Of a stretch of 64,000 bases of DNA, positions 1 to 8,526 are shown in pieces. The position numbers were made by a program, and so were the translations under genes. The notes below the pieces were generated by a model. The model saw only the letters and a program-made list of their open reading frames with translations, was not told where the DNA came from and did not search any database. This DNA is from Lachnobacterium bovis (lineage in GTDB: Bacteria; Bacillota; Clostridia; Lachnospirales; Lachnospiraceae). Location: assembly GCF_900111325.1 (NCBI RefSeq), contig NZ_FOGW01000005.1, positions 62,001 through 126,000 on the forward strand, written 5' to 3'. Each line of letters starts with the position of its first letter. The stretch's first letter is position 1.

Positions 1-487
1 ATGGTTCATCTAAAAGAAGTACTTTAGGTTCATTTACGATAGCTCTTGCGATAGCGATACGTTGTTGTTGTCCACCACTTAATGAATCTACGCTTCTGTT
101 TTCATATCCATCTAGATTAACTAGCTTTAATGCGTATTTGATTTTGTCTTTTATATATTGGTCGCTTTTTTTGCTTATTTTAAGGCCAAAAGCAATATTT
201 TCTGCAATTGTCATATGAGGAAAAAGCGAATATTTTTGAAAAACAGTGTTTAATTTTCGCTGATTAGCAGGTAAATTTGTAATGTCTTTTTCATCGAAAA
301 GAATTTTACCTGTATCAGGTGTTTCAAAGCCGCCTAAAAGGCGAAGCGTAGTTGTTTTACCGCATCCAGAAGGACCAAGTAATGTTACAAATTCGTTTTC
401 TTTAACTGAAAGATTAAATTCATCTAAAACAAGATGATCACCATATGATTTTGAAATATCTAAAAAATTGATTAATTCCTTTTTCAT
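1..487 (-). CDS. potA: Spermidine/putrescine-type ABC transporter ATPase (partial, C-terminus beyond window)
   Basis: This is the N-terminal 162 codons of an ABC ATPase that would power polyamine import. I translated it directly: it starts MKKELINFLDISKSYG, has Walker A GPSGCGKTT near residue 37, the signature LSGGQQQR, and Walker B LLLDEP as the last readable residues at the window edge. The EFVTLLGPSGCGKTT and VFQKYSLFPHM wording is typical of PotA rather than of amino-acid or sugar importers. It lies 67 bases downstream of an XRE-cupin regulator on the same strand, an arrangement common for pot operons in Firmicutes. The Q-loop and signature are intact. The downstream potBCD genes are not in view, so the substrate is inferred. 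Confidence 0.85.
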   Translation of the reverse strand, partial: MKKELINFLDISKSYGDHLVLDEFNLSVKENEFVTLLGPSGCGKTTTLRLLGGFETPDTGKILFDEKDITNLPANQRKLNTVFQKYSLFPHMTIAENIAFGLKISKKSDQYIKDKIKYALKLVNLDGYENRSVDSLSGGQQQRIAIARAIVNEPKVLLLDEP

Positions 488-554
488 GATAATTATTTAC
501 CTCATAATAATATAGTAGTAGTGTTTAGTGACCCTCTCCAAGGTCTATATATAT

Positions 555-1094
555 CTAAAAACTAGGTGGCGTTGTAATCCATAGCACAATTGCATTTTTT
601 TTACTTATATTTTCAATATAATGTTTTTTAGAGGAATTGAAGTAAAACGATTCCCCGTTTTTTATTGTGAGAGAACGTCTTCCATATATTAGCTTGATAG
701 TTCCTTTTAAAACGTAGCCGAATTCTTCGCCTGAATGCGGAAGATAAACTTCAGAATGTCCGCCAGGTTCTAAAGTTAGACGTACAGGTTCCATAATATC
801 TTTTTGAGCATTAGGAACTAACCATTCGATTGTTTTTTTATGTTCAGTATCTGTTTTTTTGAAGTAATCGTGTGATTTAAAAACAATTTGTTCAGGCTCA
901 TCATCTGCAAAAAATTCAGCAGGTGTTGTACCTAAACATTGTATAATATCAAGAAGAGTGCTAATAGAAGGAGTATTTTGATTTCTTTCAAGCTGAGAAA
1001 TAAAACCTTTAGTAAGTTCAGCTCTATCAGCAAGTTCTTGTTGAGTGAGTCCATATAAAACTCTTAGTTCTTTCATCCTCTTTCCGATATCCAT
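555..1094 (-). CDS. XRE-family regulator with C-terminal cupin domain, likely regulator of the pot operon
   Basis: This 179-residue DNA-binding regulator has a lambda-repressor-like helix-turn-helix at about residues 8-62 (TQQELADRAELTKGFISQLE) and a small cupin fold at about residues 105-175 (EPGGHSEVYLPHSGEEFGYVLKG). Proteins of this build usually sense a small ligand in the cupin and repress adjacent transport or catabolic genes. It starts at an ATG preceded by AGAGGAG and sits just upstream of the PotA-like gene on the same strand, so it probably controls polyamine uptake and itself. Two GTTTAC(A/T)ATTA elements upstream of the start are candidate operator sites. The ligand is not shown by the sequence. 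Confidence 0.85.
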   Translation of the reverse strand: MDIGKRMKELRVLYGLTQQELADRAELTKGFISQLERNQNTPSISTLLDIIQCLGTTPAEFFADDEPEQIVFKSHDYFKKTDTEHKKTIEWLVPNAQKDIMEPVRLTLEPGGHSEVYLPHSGEEFGYVLKGTIKLIYGRRSLTIKNGESFYFNSSKKHYIENISKKNAIVLWITTPPSF

Positions 1095-1129
1095 TGTATT
1101 CTCCTCTTTATTTATATAATAAATTATTT

Positions 1130-1187
1130 GTTTACAATTACTATTATAATATTAATCGTAGATTTTAAGTTTACTATTAATAAACTT
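1130..1187 (-). promoter_or_regulatory. Candidate operator/promoter region of the XRE-cupin regulator
   Basis: Two near-identical elements, GTTTACAATTA at 1130-1140 and GTTTACTATTA at 1169-1179, lie 39 bases apart. The second is inside an inverted repeat with 7-base arms (AAGTTTA at 1167-1173, TAAACTT at 1181-1187). A minus-strand -10-like TATAAT (1148-1143) lies between them. The layout suits autoregulation by the XRE protein, but no binding data exist. Confidence 0.3.
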
Positions 1188-1272
1188 GAGCATAATATAT
1201 TTTAATCTTTTTTTAAATAATGTCAATAGTTTATAAAGAATTTCTTTAGAAAAAATTAAGAAAATATAAAAA

Positions 1273-1322
1273 AAACCAGTATACTTTTATAACAAAAGAA
1301 TTTGTATAAAATATACTGGTTT
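1273..1322 (-). terminator. Rho-independent terminator of the nucleoside importer genes
   Basis: The 11-base arms AAACCAGTATA (1273-1283) and TATACTGGTTT (1312-1322) form a stem with a long AT-rich loop. On the minus strand the stem is followed by a T-run, about 70 bases after the last permease stop codon. Confidence 0.6.
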
Positions 1323-1394
1323 ATTATTAAATAATGTAAAAACAAATAAGTAAATGTTTAAATTATAATTTAATGAAAAATTTCTAAAATAACA

Positions 1395-2339
1395 TTAACG
1401 CATACCTTTATCGTATGGTATACCTTCAGCCTTAGGGGCTTTAGAATTCTTTGATGTAAACATCAAAACAATTAATGATGCAATAAATGGCATCATGCTA
1501 TAAATCTCTTTTGTGAGATGGAAATTTGCAAGGAATGTTGAGTCATAAATGTTTGCTAATGATTTAAATACAGCAAAGAATAATGAACCAAGGAAAATAT
1601 ATCCAGGATTCCATTTACCGAAAATCATTACAGCAAGAGCTAAAAAGCCCATACCACCAACACCAACTTCAAAATTCCAATCTTGAACAGATGGTACAAT
1701 ATATGCCATACCACCAATACCTGCAAGTGCACCTGAAATTAATACACCAGCCCATCTCATCTTGTAGACGTTGATACCAACTGAATCTGCAGCTTGTGGA
1801 TGCTCACCACATGCACGCAAGTGTAATCCAAAACGTGTTTTATATAATACAAAGTGAGACACAATAAGTAGTATAATTCCAAGAATTATAAATACGTTTA
1901 ATGTGAATGGACCAACATTAAAAATAAATAAACTATTATCAAAATTTAATTTAGGTGACTGAGCATCAGGTGAAATTGTACTGTTATAGTGTTTTACAAC
2001 AACTAATGCAATAGCAGTTGCTAAAATGTTAAGTGCAGTACCACCAATAGTTTGATCAGCTTTTAAATTAATTGATGCAAATGCTAATAGGGATGAATAA
2101 ATCATTCCAGAAATCATTGCAACTAGAATTGAAATAGTTACAATTAAAAAGCCAGGTAAATTTTTTGGAAGAGTACAAAGTGTCAAAATTCCAAATAAAG
2201 CACCTATAACCATTACACCCTCTAAAGCAATGTTAATTACTCCAGAATGTTCTGAAAAACATCCACCGAGTGCAACATACATTAAAACAATACCACTAAG
2301 TAAAGTAAATTTTATTAAAATAAGAAGTCCTGCTGACAT
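1395..2339 (-). CDS. Nucleoside ABC transporter permease, NupQ/YufQ-like
   Basis: This 314-residue integral membrane protein has about nine hydrophobic segments and belongs to the branched-chain/ribose-type permease family. The stretch HLRACGEHPQAADSVGINVYKMRW is the cytoplasmic coupling loop typical of the second permease of BMP-type nucleoside importers (NupQ in Bacillus). Its start abuts the upstream permease stop with no gap, so the two are translationally coupled. With the other permease, the double ATPase and the BMP lipoprotein it should form a complete purine/pyrimidine nucleoside importer. It is the last gene of the unit and is followed by a terminator. Exact nucleoside range cannot be read from sequence. 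Confidence 0.85.
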   Translation of the reverse strand: MSAGLLILIKFTLLSGIVLMYVALGGCFSEHSGVINIALEGVMVIGALFGILTLCTLPKNLPGFLIVTISILVAMISGMIYSSLLAFASINLKADQTIGGTALNILATAIALVVVKHYNSTISPDAQSPKLNFDNSLFIFNVGPFTLNVFIILGIILLIVSHFVLYKTRFGLHLRACGEHPQAADSVGINVYKMRWAGVLISGALAGIGGMAYIVPSVQDWNFEVGVGGMGFLALAVMIFGKWNPGYIFLGSLFFAVFKSLANIYDSTFLANFHLTKEIYSMMPFIASLIVLMFTSKNSKAPKAEGIPYDKGMR

Positions 2340-3482
2340 TTATTTTTCCTCCTTATTAGCGTTTTGTTGTGTCTTTTTATGTGCTCCAATAAATTTTGTT
2401 AGTTTTTCTTGAATAATAGGTGTAAAAGCACATAAATAAACAATTAATCCAGTGATAATTTGAGAAATTTCACTTGGGAAGATTGATTGTGGCATCATTG
2501 TTCCTCCAACACTAATATGTGAAATAAATAATCCGGAGAAAATACATCCAATAGGATTCAATAAACCAAGTAAAGCAACTGTAATACCGTCGAAGCCTGC
2601 AGCAGGTAGAGCAGTAGAATCTAAAGGATTCCATTGAACAGTACCTGAAAGATAGAATAAACCAGCACCAAATCCAGCTAAAGCACCAGAAATTAACATA
2701 GAAAGAATAATGTTTCTTTTATCATTAATTCCAGCATATTTGGCAGCATCTTTATTAAATCCACATGCTTTTAATTCGTATCCAAAAGTTGTCTTATTTA
2801 GGACAATTAAAATAACTATTGCAATAATTATTGCAAAAAAGATACCAATAGTTGTAGCTCTATATTTGAAGATTTCAAACATATCCAATCCAAAAATCTT
2901 GCTTGGAATCAAAGCATCAGGGTTTACAGTTCCAACCTGATAAGCTTTTGATTGTGATGAATTGAACATTTTACTATTACCATTACCATATATTATAGTA
3001 TTAACGCCATATAATCCAATCCAGTTTAACATAATACAACTAATTACTTCGTTAATGTTTAGGTAAGCTTTTAATAAACCAGGAAGCATTCCCCAGAAAG
3101 CACCAAATGCAGCTGCAGCTAAAAGACAAACATACCATGGACATTTTAAAATAAGTGCAAAATATAAAGCACCAAAAGCACCAAGTGTATATTGTCCAGC
3201 TGCTCCGATATTAAAAAGTCCCATCTTAAATGCAAAAGCTACGGATAAACCTGTCATGATGATAGGCATAGCATTAGCAATTTCTTGTCCAAGTTTCATT
3301 AAGTTAGATCCTGCACTTATCCAATCTGGATTAAAAGCAGAAGATAAACCTGCTAAAATTAATGGTGTAAATCCAAGGCTTATAGACTCGGCAGGATTAA
3401 TGATTAATAAAAATATTAAACCAAATAATAATCCAACAAGAATACATACAATAGAGGATGCAATTGCAATTCCTTTTTTCAT
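2340..3482 (-). CDS. Nucleoside ABC transporter permease, NupP/YufP-like
   Basis: This 380-residue permease is the larger partner of the pair. It has a hydrophobic N-terminus (residues 5-30) and the coupling-loop wording ELKACGFNKDAAKYAGINDKR of the NupP/RbsC-like family, followed by SGALAGFGAGLFYLSG. Its ATG shares a base with the stop of the upstream ATPase gene (TAATG), which indicates coupled translation. It ends in a lysine-rich cytoplasmic tail. Together with the downstream permease it would form the heterodimeric membrane channel fed by the BMP lipoprotein. Assignment to nucleosides rests on the family and on the neighbouring deoC and udk salvage genes. Confidence 0.85.
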   Translation of the reverse strand: MKKGIAIASSIVCILVGLLFGLIFLLIINPAESISLGFTPLILAGLSSAFNPDWISAGSNLMKLGQEIANAMPIIMTGLSVAFAFKMGLFNIGAAGQYTLGAFGALYFALILKCPWYVCLLAAAAFGAFWGMLPGLLKAYLNINEVISCIMLNWIGLYGVNTIIYGNGNSKMFNSSQSKAYQVGTVNPDALIPSKIFGLDMFEIFKYRATTIGIFFAIIIAIVILIVLNKTTFGYELKACGFNKDAAKYAGINDKRNIILSMLISGALAGFGAGLFYLSGTVQWNPLDSTALPAAGFDGITVALLGLLNPIGCIFSGLFISHISVGGTMMPQSIFPSEISQIITGLIVYLCAFTPIIQEKLTKFIGAHKKTQQNANKEEK

Positions 3483-5026
3483 TATTTTGTTACCTCCTTA
3501 GTAATGTTATCTTTTTTTGCACCTGTCATATAAAGACCAAGTGTTTCTGTGGTAACATCTGAACTCTTGAATTCTCCAACTAGTTCGCCTTCGTACATAA
3601 CAAGAATTCTATCAGATAAATTTAATACTTCATCAAGTTCAAGTGAAACAAGTAGAACTGCTTTTCCAGCATCGCGTTGTTCAATAATTGCCTTGTGGAT
3701 GTACTCGATTGCACCAACGTCAAGTCCTCGTGTTGGCTGAACTGTGATTAAAAGTTCTGGATTTTTGTCAATTTCGCGGGCAATAATAGCTTTTTGCTGG
3801 TTACCACCTGACATAGAACGTACAATAGTATCTGTTCCTTGACCACATCGTACATCGAATTTTTTAATAAGTTTTTCAGCATATTTTTTAACAGCGTCAA
3901 ATTTGATGAATCCGAATTTAGAAAATTCAGGTTCACGATATCGCTGTAAAACAATATTTTGAGCCAAATCATAATCAAGTACTAAGCCATGCTTATGTCT
4001 ATCTTCTGGAATATGACTCATACCGTGTTCTGAACGGTAACGAATTGATTCATGAGAAATATCTTTATCACATAAAACAATTTTACCGCTTTTTTGTTTT
4101 GTTAAACCTGTAATTGCTTGAATTAATTCGGCTTGTCCGTTGCCTTCAATTCCTGCAATACAAACAATTTCGCCGCGTCTAACATTAAAAGATACGTTTT
4201 TAACGGCTTCTTTTTTGGAAGAATTAGATGAAACTGTAAGATTATCTACATCCAAAATTATTTCTCCTGGAGTAGCTTTCTTTTTATCTAGTTTTAAATT
4301 AACCTTACGGCCAACCATCATTGTAGATAAACCTTCAGCTGTTGTATCTTTGATATCAACAGTTCCAATATACTTACCTTTTCTTAATACAGAACAACGA
4401 TCTGCAACTGTCATGATTTCTGCTAATTTATGTGAGATAAATAAAATAGATTTTCCTTCAGCAGCTAATTTTTTCATGATTTGCATTAATTCTGTGATTT
4501 CTTGTGGGGTAAGAACAGCTGTTGGCTCATCAAATATAAGTACATCATTATCACGATACAACATCTTTAAAATTTCAACTCTTTGTTGCATTCCAACAGT
4601 AATATTTTCTACGATTGCATCGGGGTCAATTTGCAAGCCGTATTTTTTTGATAATTCCATAATTTTTTCGCGAGCTTCTTGTTTATGTAGAATACCAGCA
4701 ACATTGGGTTCCACACCTAAAATTATATTATCAAGAACGGAATAGCATTCTACAAGTTTAAAATGTTGATGTACCATACCAATTCTTAAATCGTTAGCAT
4801 CATTTGGGTTGTTGATTTTAACGATTTGTCCATCTTTTTTTATTACACCTTCGTCTGGTTGATAAAGTCCGAACAATATACTCATAAGAGTAGATTTACC
4901 AGCACCATTTTCGCCAAGTAAAGCATGGATTTCTCCACGTTTTAATTGAAGTGTAATATTGTCATTAGCCTTAATACCTGGAAAATATTTACTTATTCCA
5001 AGCATTTCAATTACATAGTCAGCCAA
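3482..5026 (-). CDS. Nucleoside ABC transporter double ATPase, NupO/YufO-like
   Basis: This tandem-domain ABC ATPase energises the nucleoside importer. The N-terminal domain has Walker A GENGAGKST and signature VGMQQR. The C-terminal domain has the degenerate Walker A GIEGNGQAE and signature SGGNQQK, as usual for RbsA/NupO-type proteins. A GTG further upstream (5035) overlaps the ribosome site AAGGAG, so I prefer the TTG at 5026, which lies 8 bases after it and gives the family-typical start (M)ADYVIEMLGISK. The gene follows the BMP lipoprotein after a hairpin and overlaps the next permease by one base. The sugar-importer family is related, but context favours nucleosides. Confidence 0.88.
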   Translation of the reverse strand: MADYVIEMLGISKYFPGIKANDNITLQLKRGEIHALLGENGAGKSTLMSILFGLYQPDEGVIKKDGQIVKINNPNDANDLRIGMVHQHFKLVECYSVLDNIILGVEPNVAGILHKQEAREKIMELSKKYGLQIDPDAIVENITVGMQQRVEILKMLYRDNDVLIFDEPTAVLTPQEITELMQIMKKLAAEGKSILFISHKLAEIMTVADRCSVLRKGKYIGTVDIKDTTAEGLSTMMVGRKVNLKLDKKKATPGEIILDVDNLTVSSNSSKKEAVKNVSFNVRRGEIVCIAGIEGNGQAELIQAITGLTKQKSGKIVLCDKDISHESIRYRSEHGMSHIPEDRHKHGLVLDYDLAQNIVLQRYREPEFSKFGFIKFDAVKKYAEKLIKKFDVRCGQGTDTIVRSMSGGNQQKAIIAREIDKNPELLITVQPTRGLDVGAIEYIHKAIIEQRDAGKAVLLVSLELDEVLNLSDRILVMYEGELVGEFKSSDVTTETLGLYMTGAKKDNITKEVTK

Positions 5027-5188
5027 AATAGTCACTCCTTCTTCTAAATTTTACACAAACACTCTTATTTTATCTTGTATGGTATAAATAAGCAAGAAAA
5101 ATTTTACTTATTTTTAATAAAATATAAACTTATAAGTAGCGTTAATATATACATTCAATTTGTAATATCGGAAAATTGTAACAAATAA

Positions 5189-5239
5189 ATAAAGTCTAGG
5201 CAAATGTCTGTGTAAATTAAACATAAGCCTAGACTTTAT
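5189..5239 (-). terminator. Intra-operon terminator/attenuator between BMP lipoprotein and ATPase
   Basis: Perfect 13-base arms (5189-5201 and 5227-5239, core AAAGTCTAGGC) form a stem followed on the minus strand by TTTATTT. It sits 36 bases after the lipoprotein stop and would make the binding protein more abundant than the membrane parts, a common design for ABC importers. Confidence 0.65.
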
Positions 5240-5274
5240 CAGTAATTTTTTGAATTTAAGTTATTTGTTTGAAA

Positions 5275-6393
5275 TTATTTGATTAATGAAACAGTTACGT
5301 TTTCATCAGATTGTTTTTCAATATCTACATCAGCATTATCATCAACTTTGATAGTACCTTTAGCGATTTTTTCTTTTAGTTCTTTATATTCTTCTTTAGT
5401 GAATTTTTCAAATGCCCAAGATTTTTCATCTGTTGGAAGACAGATATAATCACCATCTTTAAGTGAGTAGTGCATGATTTTTCCACTATATTTGTTCCAT
5501 TTTCCGTCTTTGATATCATTTAAAACTGAAACAGTTGTGTTTTGTAAATCTTTCATAGCAGATGTTAAGAATGGGTTATAACCGTGTTGTTTTTCGCATT
5601 TAGTACCTTTTGAATATTGATCTACGTCAACACCGATAAGTTTACCTTTATATTGACCACATGCTTCAAGTGGAGAACCGTAAATACCACCACCGCAAGC
5701 GAAGATTATTTGTGTTCCAGCAGAATACCATCCCTGCATTTTAGCAGTGATCTTATCATCAGCAGAGAATTGTCCACCATATGTATATTTAACTTCTGCT
5801 TTTGTGTTTGTTTCTTTTGCAGCACCTTTGATACCTTGAACGTATCCGTAACCAAATCTTGCAACTGAAGGTACCTTAATTCCGCCTAAGAAACCTAATT
5901 TTGTATAACCTTCTTTTACAGCTGCATATCCAGCTAAGTAACCAGCTTGCTCTTCAGCAAATGTAAAGCATACTACATTGTCTTTGATTTTTTGACCTTT
6001 TAAATCAGCTTTTGAAACGTCGATAGCAACGAATTTAACATCTGGGAATGAGTCCTGAAGTTGAATAAGAGCATCACCAAATAAGTATCCTGGTAATACA
6101 ATTGTTTTATATCCTTGACTACAAGCTTCTGTAATAGAAGAAACACGAGCATCTGTTGAGTCTGCTGTTGGTTTTTTGTAATCACATTTGAATCCATTTT
6201 CTTTACAATATTGTTTCACACCTTGCCATGTAGCCTGATTAAACGATTCATCATCGATTGTTCCTACATCAGTAATTAAAGCTACATCGTTTTTAGAAAC
6301 TTTTTTTGTGTTTTTAGAATCTGATTTTGAACCACAAGCAGCTAAACCTACTGCCATAGTTGCAATTAAAATCATAGAAATAATTTTTTTCAT
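5275..6393 (-). CDS. BMP-family nucleoside-binding lipoprotein
   Basis: This 372-residue protein is the extracellular substrate receptor of the nucleoside importer. It begins with a lipoprotein signal peptide ending LAAC with the lipidated Cys at residue 20, followed by a Ser/Lys/Asn-rich linker. The mature part has BMP (PnrA/NupN) wording: VALITDVGTIDDESFNQATWQG, EEQAGYLAGYAA, GFLGGIKVPSVARFGYGYVQG. It starts at an ATG with AGGAGG six bases upstream and has a good promoter. It is the first gene of the importer and is separated from the ATPase by a partial terminator. It is divergent from tRNA-Thr-deoC-udk, which fits use of imported deoxynucleosides and uridine. Confidence 0.9.
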   Translation of the reverse strand: MKKIISMILIATMAVGLAACGSKSDSKNTKKVSKNDVALITDVGTIDDESFNQATWQGVKQYCKENGFKCDYKKPTADSTDARVSSITEACSQGYKTIVLPGYLFGDALIQLQDSFPDVKFVAIDVSKADLKGQKIKDNVVCFTFAEEQAGYLAGYAAVKEGYTKLGFLGGIKVPSVARFGYGYVQGIKGAAKETNTKAEVKYTYGGQFSADDKITAKMQGWYSAGTQIIFACGGGIYGSPLEACGQYKGKLIGVDVDQYSKGTKCEKQHGYNPFLTSAMKDLQNTTVSVLNDIKDGKWNKYSGKIMHYSLKDGDYICLPTDEKSWAFEKFTKEEYKELKEKIAKGTIKVDDNADVDIEKQSDENVTVSLIK

Positions 6394-6438
6394 ATTTCTT
6401 TCCTCCTGTTTGCTAATATGAACTTAAAACGCAAATAA

Positions 6439-6467
6439 ATACTAGCAAAATTAAAAGCGTTAGTCAA
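6439..6467 (-). promoter_or_regulatory. Promoter of the nucleoside importer operon
   Basis: On the minus strand TTGACT (6467-6462) is followed after 17 bases by TAGTAT (6444-6439), about 45 bases upstream of the BMP lipoprotein start. This is a good vegetative-sigma match found by eye. Confidence 0.55.
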
Positions 6468-6548
6468 TGTGTTAAGTGAATTTAACTTATTATGTTTTTT
6501 AATAAGAGTTATTAAAAAAACTAATTTTTAATGATGATAAAATTATTA

Positions 6549-6577
6549 TTGATTTTTATTAATATATTTGGTAGAAT
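6549..6577 (+). promoter_or_regulatory. Promoter of the tRNA-Thr unit
   Basis: TTGATT (6549-6554), a 17-base spacer and TAGAAT (6572-6577) lie about 80 bases before the tRNA gene. No nearer match of equal quality was seen. Confidence 0.45.
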
Positions 6578-6656
6578 ACAAAAGGTAGGCAGCAGTAAAT
6601 GTTATTTAATAAAGAAGAAATAGAATTACTGATGTTTTAAAAGTTATATTTTATGT

Positions 6657-6729
6657 GCCGATATGGCTCAGTAGGTAGAGCGACGCACTCGTAATGCGTA
6701 GGCCACCGGTTCGATCCCGGTTATCGGCT
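6657..6729 (+). tRNA. tRNA-Thr (anticodon CGT)
   Basis: The acceptor arms GCCGATA (6657-6663) and TATCGGC (6722-6728) pair perfectly. The D arm reads GGCTCAGTAGGTAGAGC and the T arm CCGGTTCGATCCCGG. The anticodon stem ACGCA/TGCGT encloses the loop CTCGTAA, giving anticodon CGT, which reads the Thr codon ACG. The 3' CCA is not encoded. ACG is rare in an AT-rich genome, so this is probably a single-copy minor tRNA. A terminator follows at once, so it is a separate transcript from deoC. Confidence 0.95.
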
Positions 6730-6731
6730 TT

Positions 6732-6761
6732 TCCCGTCAGTATATTCTGGCGGGAATTTTT
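6732..6761 (+). terminator. Terminator of tRNA-Thr
   Basis: TCCCGTCAG (6732-6740) pairs with CTGGCGGGA (6747-6755) with one G-T pair and a 6-base loop, followed by ATTTTT. It begins three bases after the mature tRNA end. Confidence 0.85.
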
Positions 6762-6830
6762 CGTGTTTAAACATATATTTTAAATAATTATATGAAATAC
6801 AATTATAAGCAAGATGAAGGAGAAATAATT

Positions 6831-7478
6831 ATGATTTCTACAAAGTATTTTGATCATACTATTTTAAATGCAGATGCGAAAGAAGCAGATGTTAAGAAGA
6901 TTTGTGATGAGGCAAAAAAATATGATTTCGCATCAGTTTGCGTTAATTCATATTATACAGGATTTGTTGCTAATGAATTAAAAGATACAGATGTTAAAGT
7001 TTGTACAGTTGTAGGTTTTCCACTTGGACAATCAACTACTGAAGTTAAAGCTTTCGAGACAAAAAAAGCTATCGAGGCTGGAGCAACAGAAATAGATATG
7101 GTTATAAATGTAGGAGCTTTGAAAGATAAAAAATATGATTTCGTTAGAGAAGATATTAAAGCTTTAAAAGATGTATGTGGAAAAGGTATCGTATTAAAAG
7201 TTATTATTGAAACATGTCTTTTAACTGACGAAGAAAAAGTTGTAGCATGTAAATTATCAAAAGAAGCAGGTGCTGATTTTGTTAAGACATCAACAGGATT
7301 TTCTAAAGCAGGAGCAAAAGCTTGTGATGTTAAAATAATGAGAGAAACTGTTGGAGATGATATGGGCGTTAAAGCTTCTGGTGGAATTCACAGTGAAGAA
7401 GAAGCTTTAAGTATGATTGAAGCAGGAGCATCAAGATTAGGTACAAGTGCAACTTTAGCCATTATTGGTGAAAAATAA
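6831..7478 (+). CDS. deoC: Deoxyribose-phosphate aldolase
   Basis: This 215-residue cytoplasmic TIM-barrel enzyme cleaves 2-deoxyribose 5-phosphate into glyceraldehyde 3-phosphate and acetaldehyde, the last step of deoxynucleoside catabolism. The Schiff-base lysine is K152 in VKTSTGF; a second conserved Lys is in VKASGGI and the Asp in EIDMVINVGA. Length is near the family norm. I chose the start at 6831 because AAGGAG lies eight bases upstream and the protein then begins MISTKYFDHTIL; a longer reading frame from 6792 would include the ribosome site. It is followed after 15 bases by udk and faces the nucleoside importer, so it fits a nucleoside salvage block. Confidence 0.95.
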   Translation: MISTKYFDHTILNADAKEADVKKICDEAKKYDFASVCVNSYYTGFVANELKDTDVKVCTVVGFPLGQSTTEVKAFETKKAIEAGATEIDMVINVGALKDKKYDFVREDIKALKDVCGKGIVLKVIIETCLLTDEEKVVACKLSKEAGADFVKTSTGFSKAGAKACDVKIMRETVGDDMGVKASGGIHSEEEALSMIEAGASRLGTSATLAIIGEK

Positions 7479-7493
7479 TAGATAGGAAAAAGT

Positions 7494-8120
7494 ATGGATA
7501 CAATTGTAATTGGAATAGCCGGTGGAACCGGAAGTGGAAAAACAACATTAGCTGATAAATTAGTTGAAAGTTTTGGCAGAGATGAGGTTTGTATTCTTCG
7601 TCATGATAATTATTATAAAAGACATGATGATATGCCTTTTGAAGAACGTCAGAAACTTAATTATGATCATCCGGATGCATTCGATAATGAATTGTTGAGA
7701 CAGCACATTGAAGCTTTAAAAAATGGTATTAGTGTAGAAATGCCAATTTATGATTATAAGGAGCACAATCGTTCTAATAAGGTCGTTGAGATTAAACCAG
7801 CCCCTGTAATTGTTTTAGAAGGTATTTTGATTTTTGATGAGCCTTCGATATGTACCTTGATGGATATTAAGGTCTTTGTTGATACAGATGCTGATGTCAG
7901 AATTTTACGAAGAATTGTTCGCGATGTTAAGGAGAGAGGAAGAACCCTTGAAAGTGTTATAGAACAATATTTGACAACGGTTAAACCGATGCACGAGCAG
8001 TTTGTCGAACCAAGCAAAAGAAGAGCTGATATTATAATTCCAAACGGTGGAGAAAATGCGGTAGCATTAGAAATGCTTATAGAACGAGTAAAAAAACAGT
8101 TAAAAAAAGATAATATTTAA
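7494..8120 (+). CDS. udk: Uridine kinase
   Basis: This 208-residue P-loop kinase phosphorylates uridine and cytidine with ATP or GTP to UMP/CMP. The P-loop GGTGSGKTT is at residues 10-18, followed by HDNYYKRHDDMPFEER and NYDHPDAFDN, which are hallmarks of the Udk family, and RIVRDVKERGR in the lid region. Length matches the family. It follows deoC by 15 bases with a weak ribosome site (GATAGG), suggesting coupled expression. Together with the divergent importer it completes uptake and capture of nucleosides. Nothing unusual is seen. Confidence 0.95.
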   Translation: MDTIVIGIAGGTGSGKTTLADKLVESFGRDEVCILRHDNYYKRHDDMPFEERQKLNYDHPDAFDNELLRQHIEALKNGISVEMPIYDYKEHNRSNKVVEIKPAPVIVLEGILIFDEPSICTLMDIKVFVDTDADVRILRRIVRDVKERGRTLESVIEQYLTTVKPMHEQFVEPSKRRADIIIPNGGENAVALEMLIERVKKQLKKDNI

Positions 8121-8190
8121 AATATTATTGTACTTTTTTATTTATGTGATATAATTCTAGTAATTAAATTTTTTACTAAAGGTGGTATAG

Positions 8191-8526
8191 ATGAGTAGAG
8201 AAAATACATTAAAAAAACAAAAAAGCAATTCTTTATTGTTACTTGTGCCAATATCAATTATAGCTTTTTCAGCTGTTGTAATGAGTTTTGTTTCTACAAT
8301 TGCTTTAAGTTATTTAGTGGCACCAGTTGCTATGGTAATGTTTTTAGAAGTTGTATTAGGCTTTTTATTACATGATGCTGAGTTTTGGCTACATGGAGTA
8401 ATTGCTACAATACAATTTGTTGCAGCTATTTTGTGTTGGAAAGAATTATTAATTATTTGTTGTTTAGTTACTTATATAACTACAGTATTAGCGTTACATA
8501 TTTCTAGACAAGGAGCAACAGAATGA
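8191..8526 (+). CDS. Small membrane protein of unknown function
   Basis: I do not recognise a family. The 111 residues start with a basic segment (MSRENTLKKQKS) and then show four hydrophobic stretches at about residues 14-33, 35-55, 68-83 and 86-103, with the charged loop LHDAEFW between the second and third. It looks like a four-helix inner-membrane protein with both ends in the cytoplasm. The ribosome site AAAGGTGG precedes the ATG. Its stop overlaps the start of the following HD-domain gene (ATGA), so the two are translationally coupled and probably act together. Confidence 0.6.
   Translation: MSRENTLKKQKSNSLLLLVPISIIAFSAVVMSFVSTIALSYLVAPVAMVMFLEVVLGFLLHDAEFWLHGVIATIQFVAAILCWKELLIICCLVTYITTVLALHISRQGATE

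Noticed and set aside
5027..5035. GTG at 5035 as start of the nucleoside importer ATPase
   Set aside because: It overlaps the Shine-Dalgarno sequence; the TTG at 5026 has correct spacing and matches the family N-terminus.
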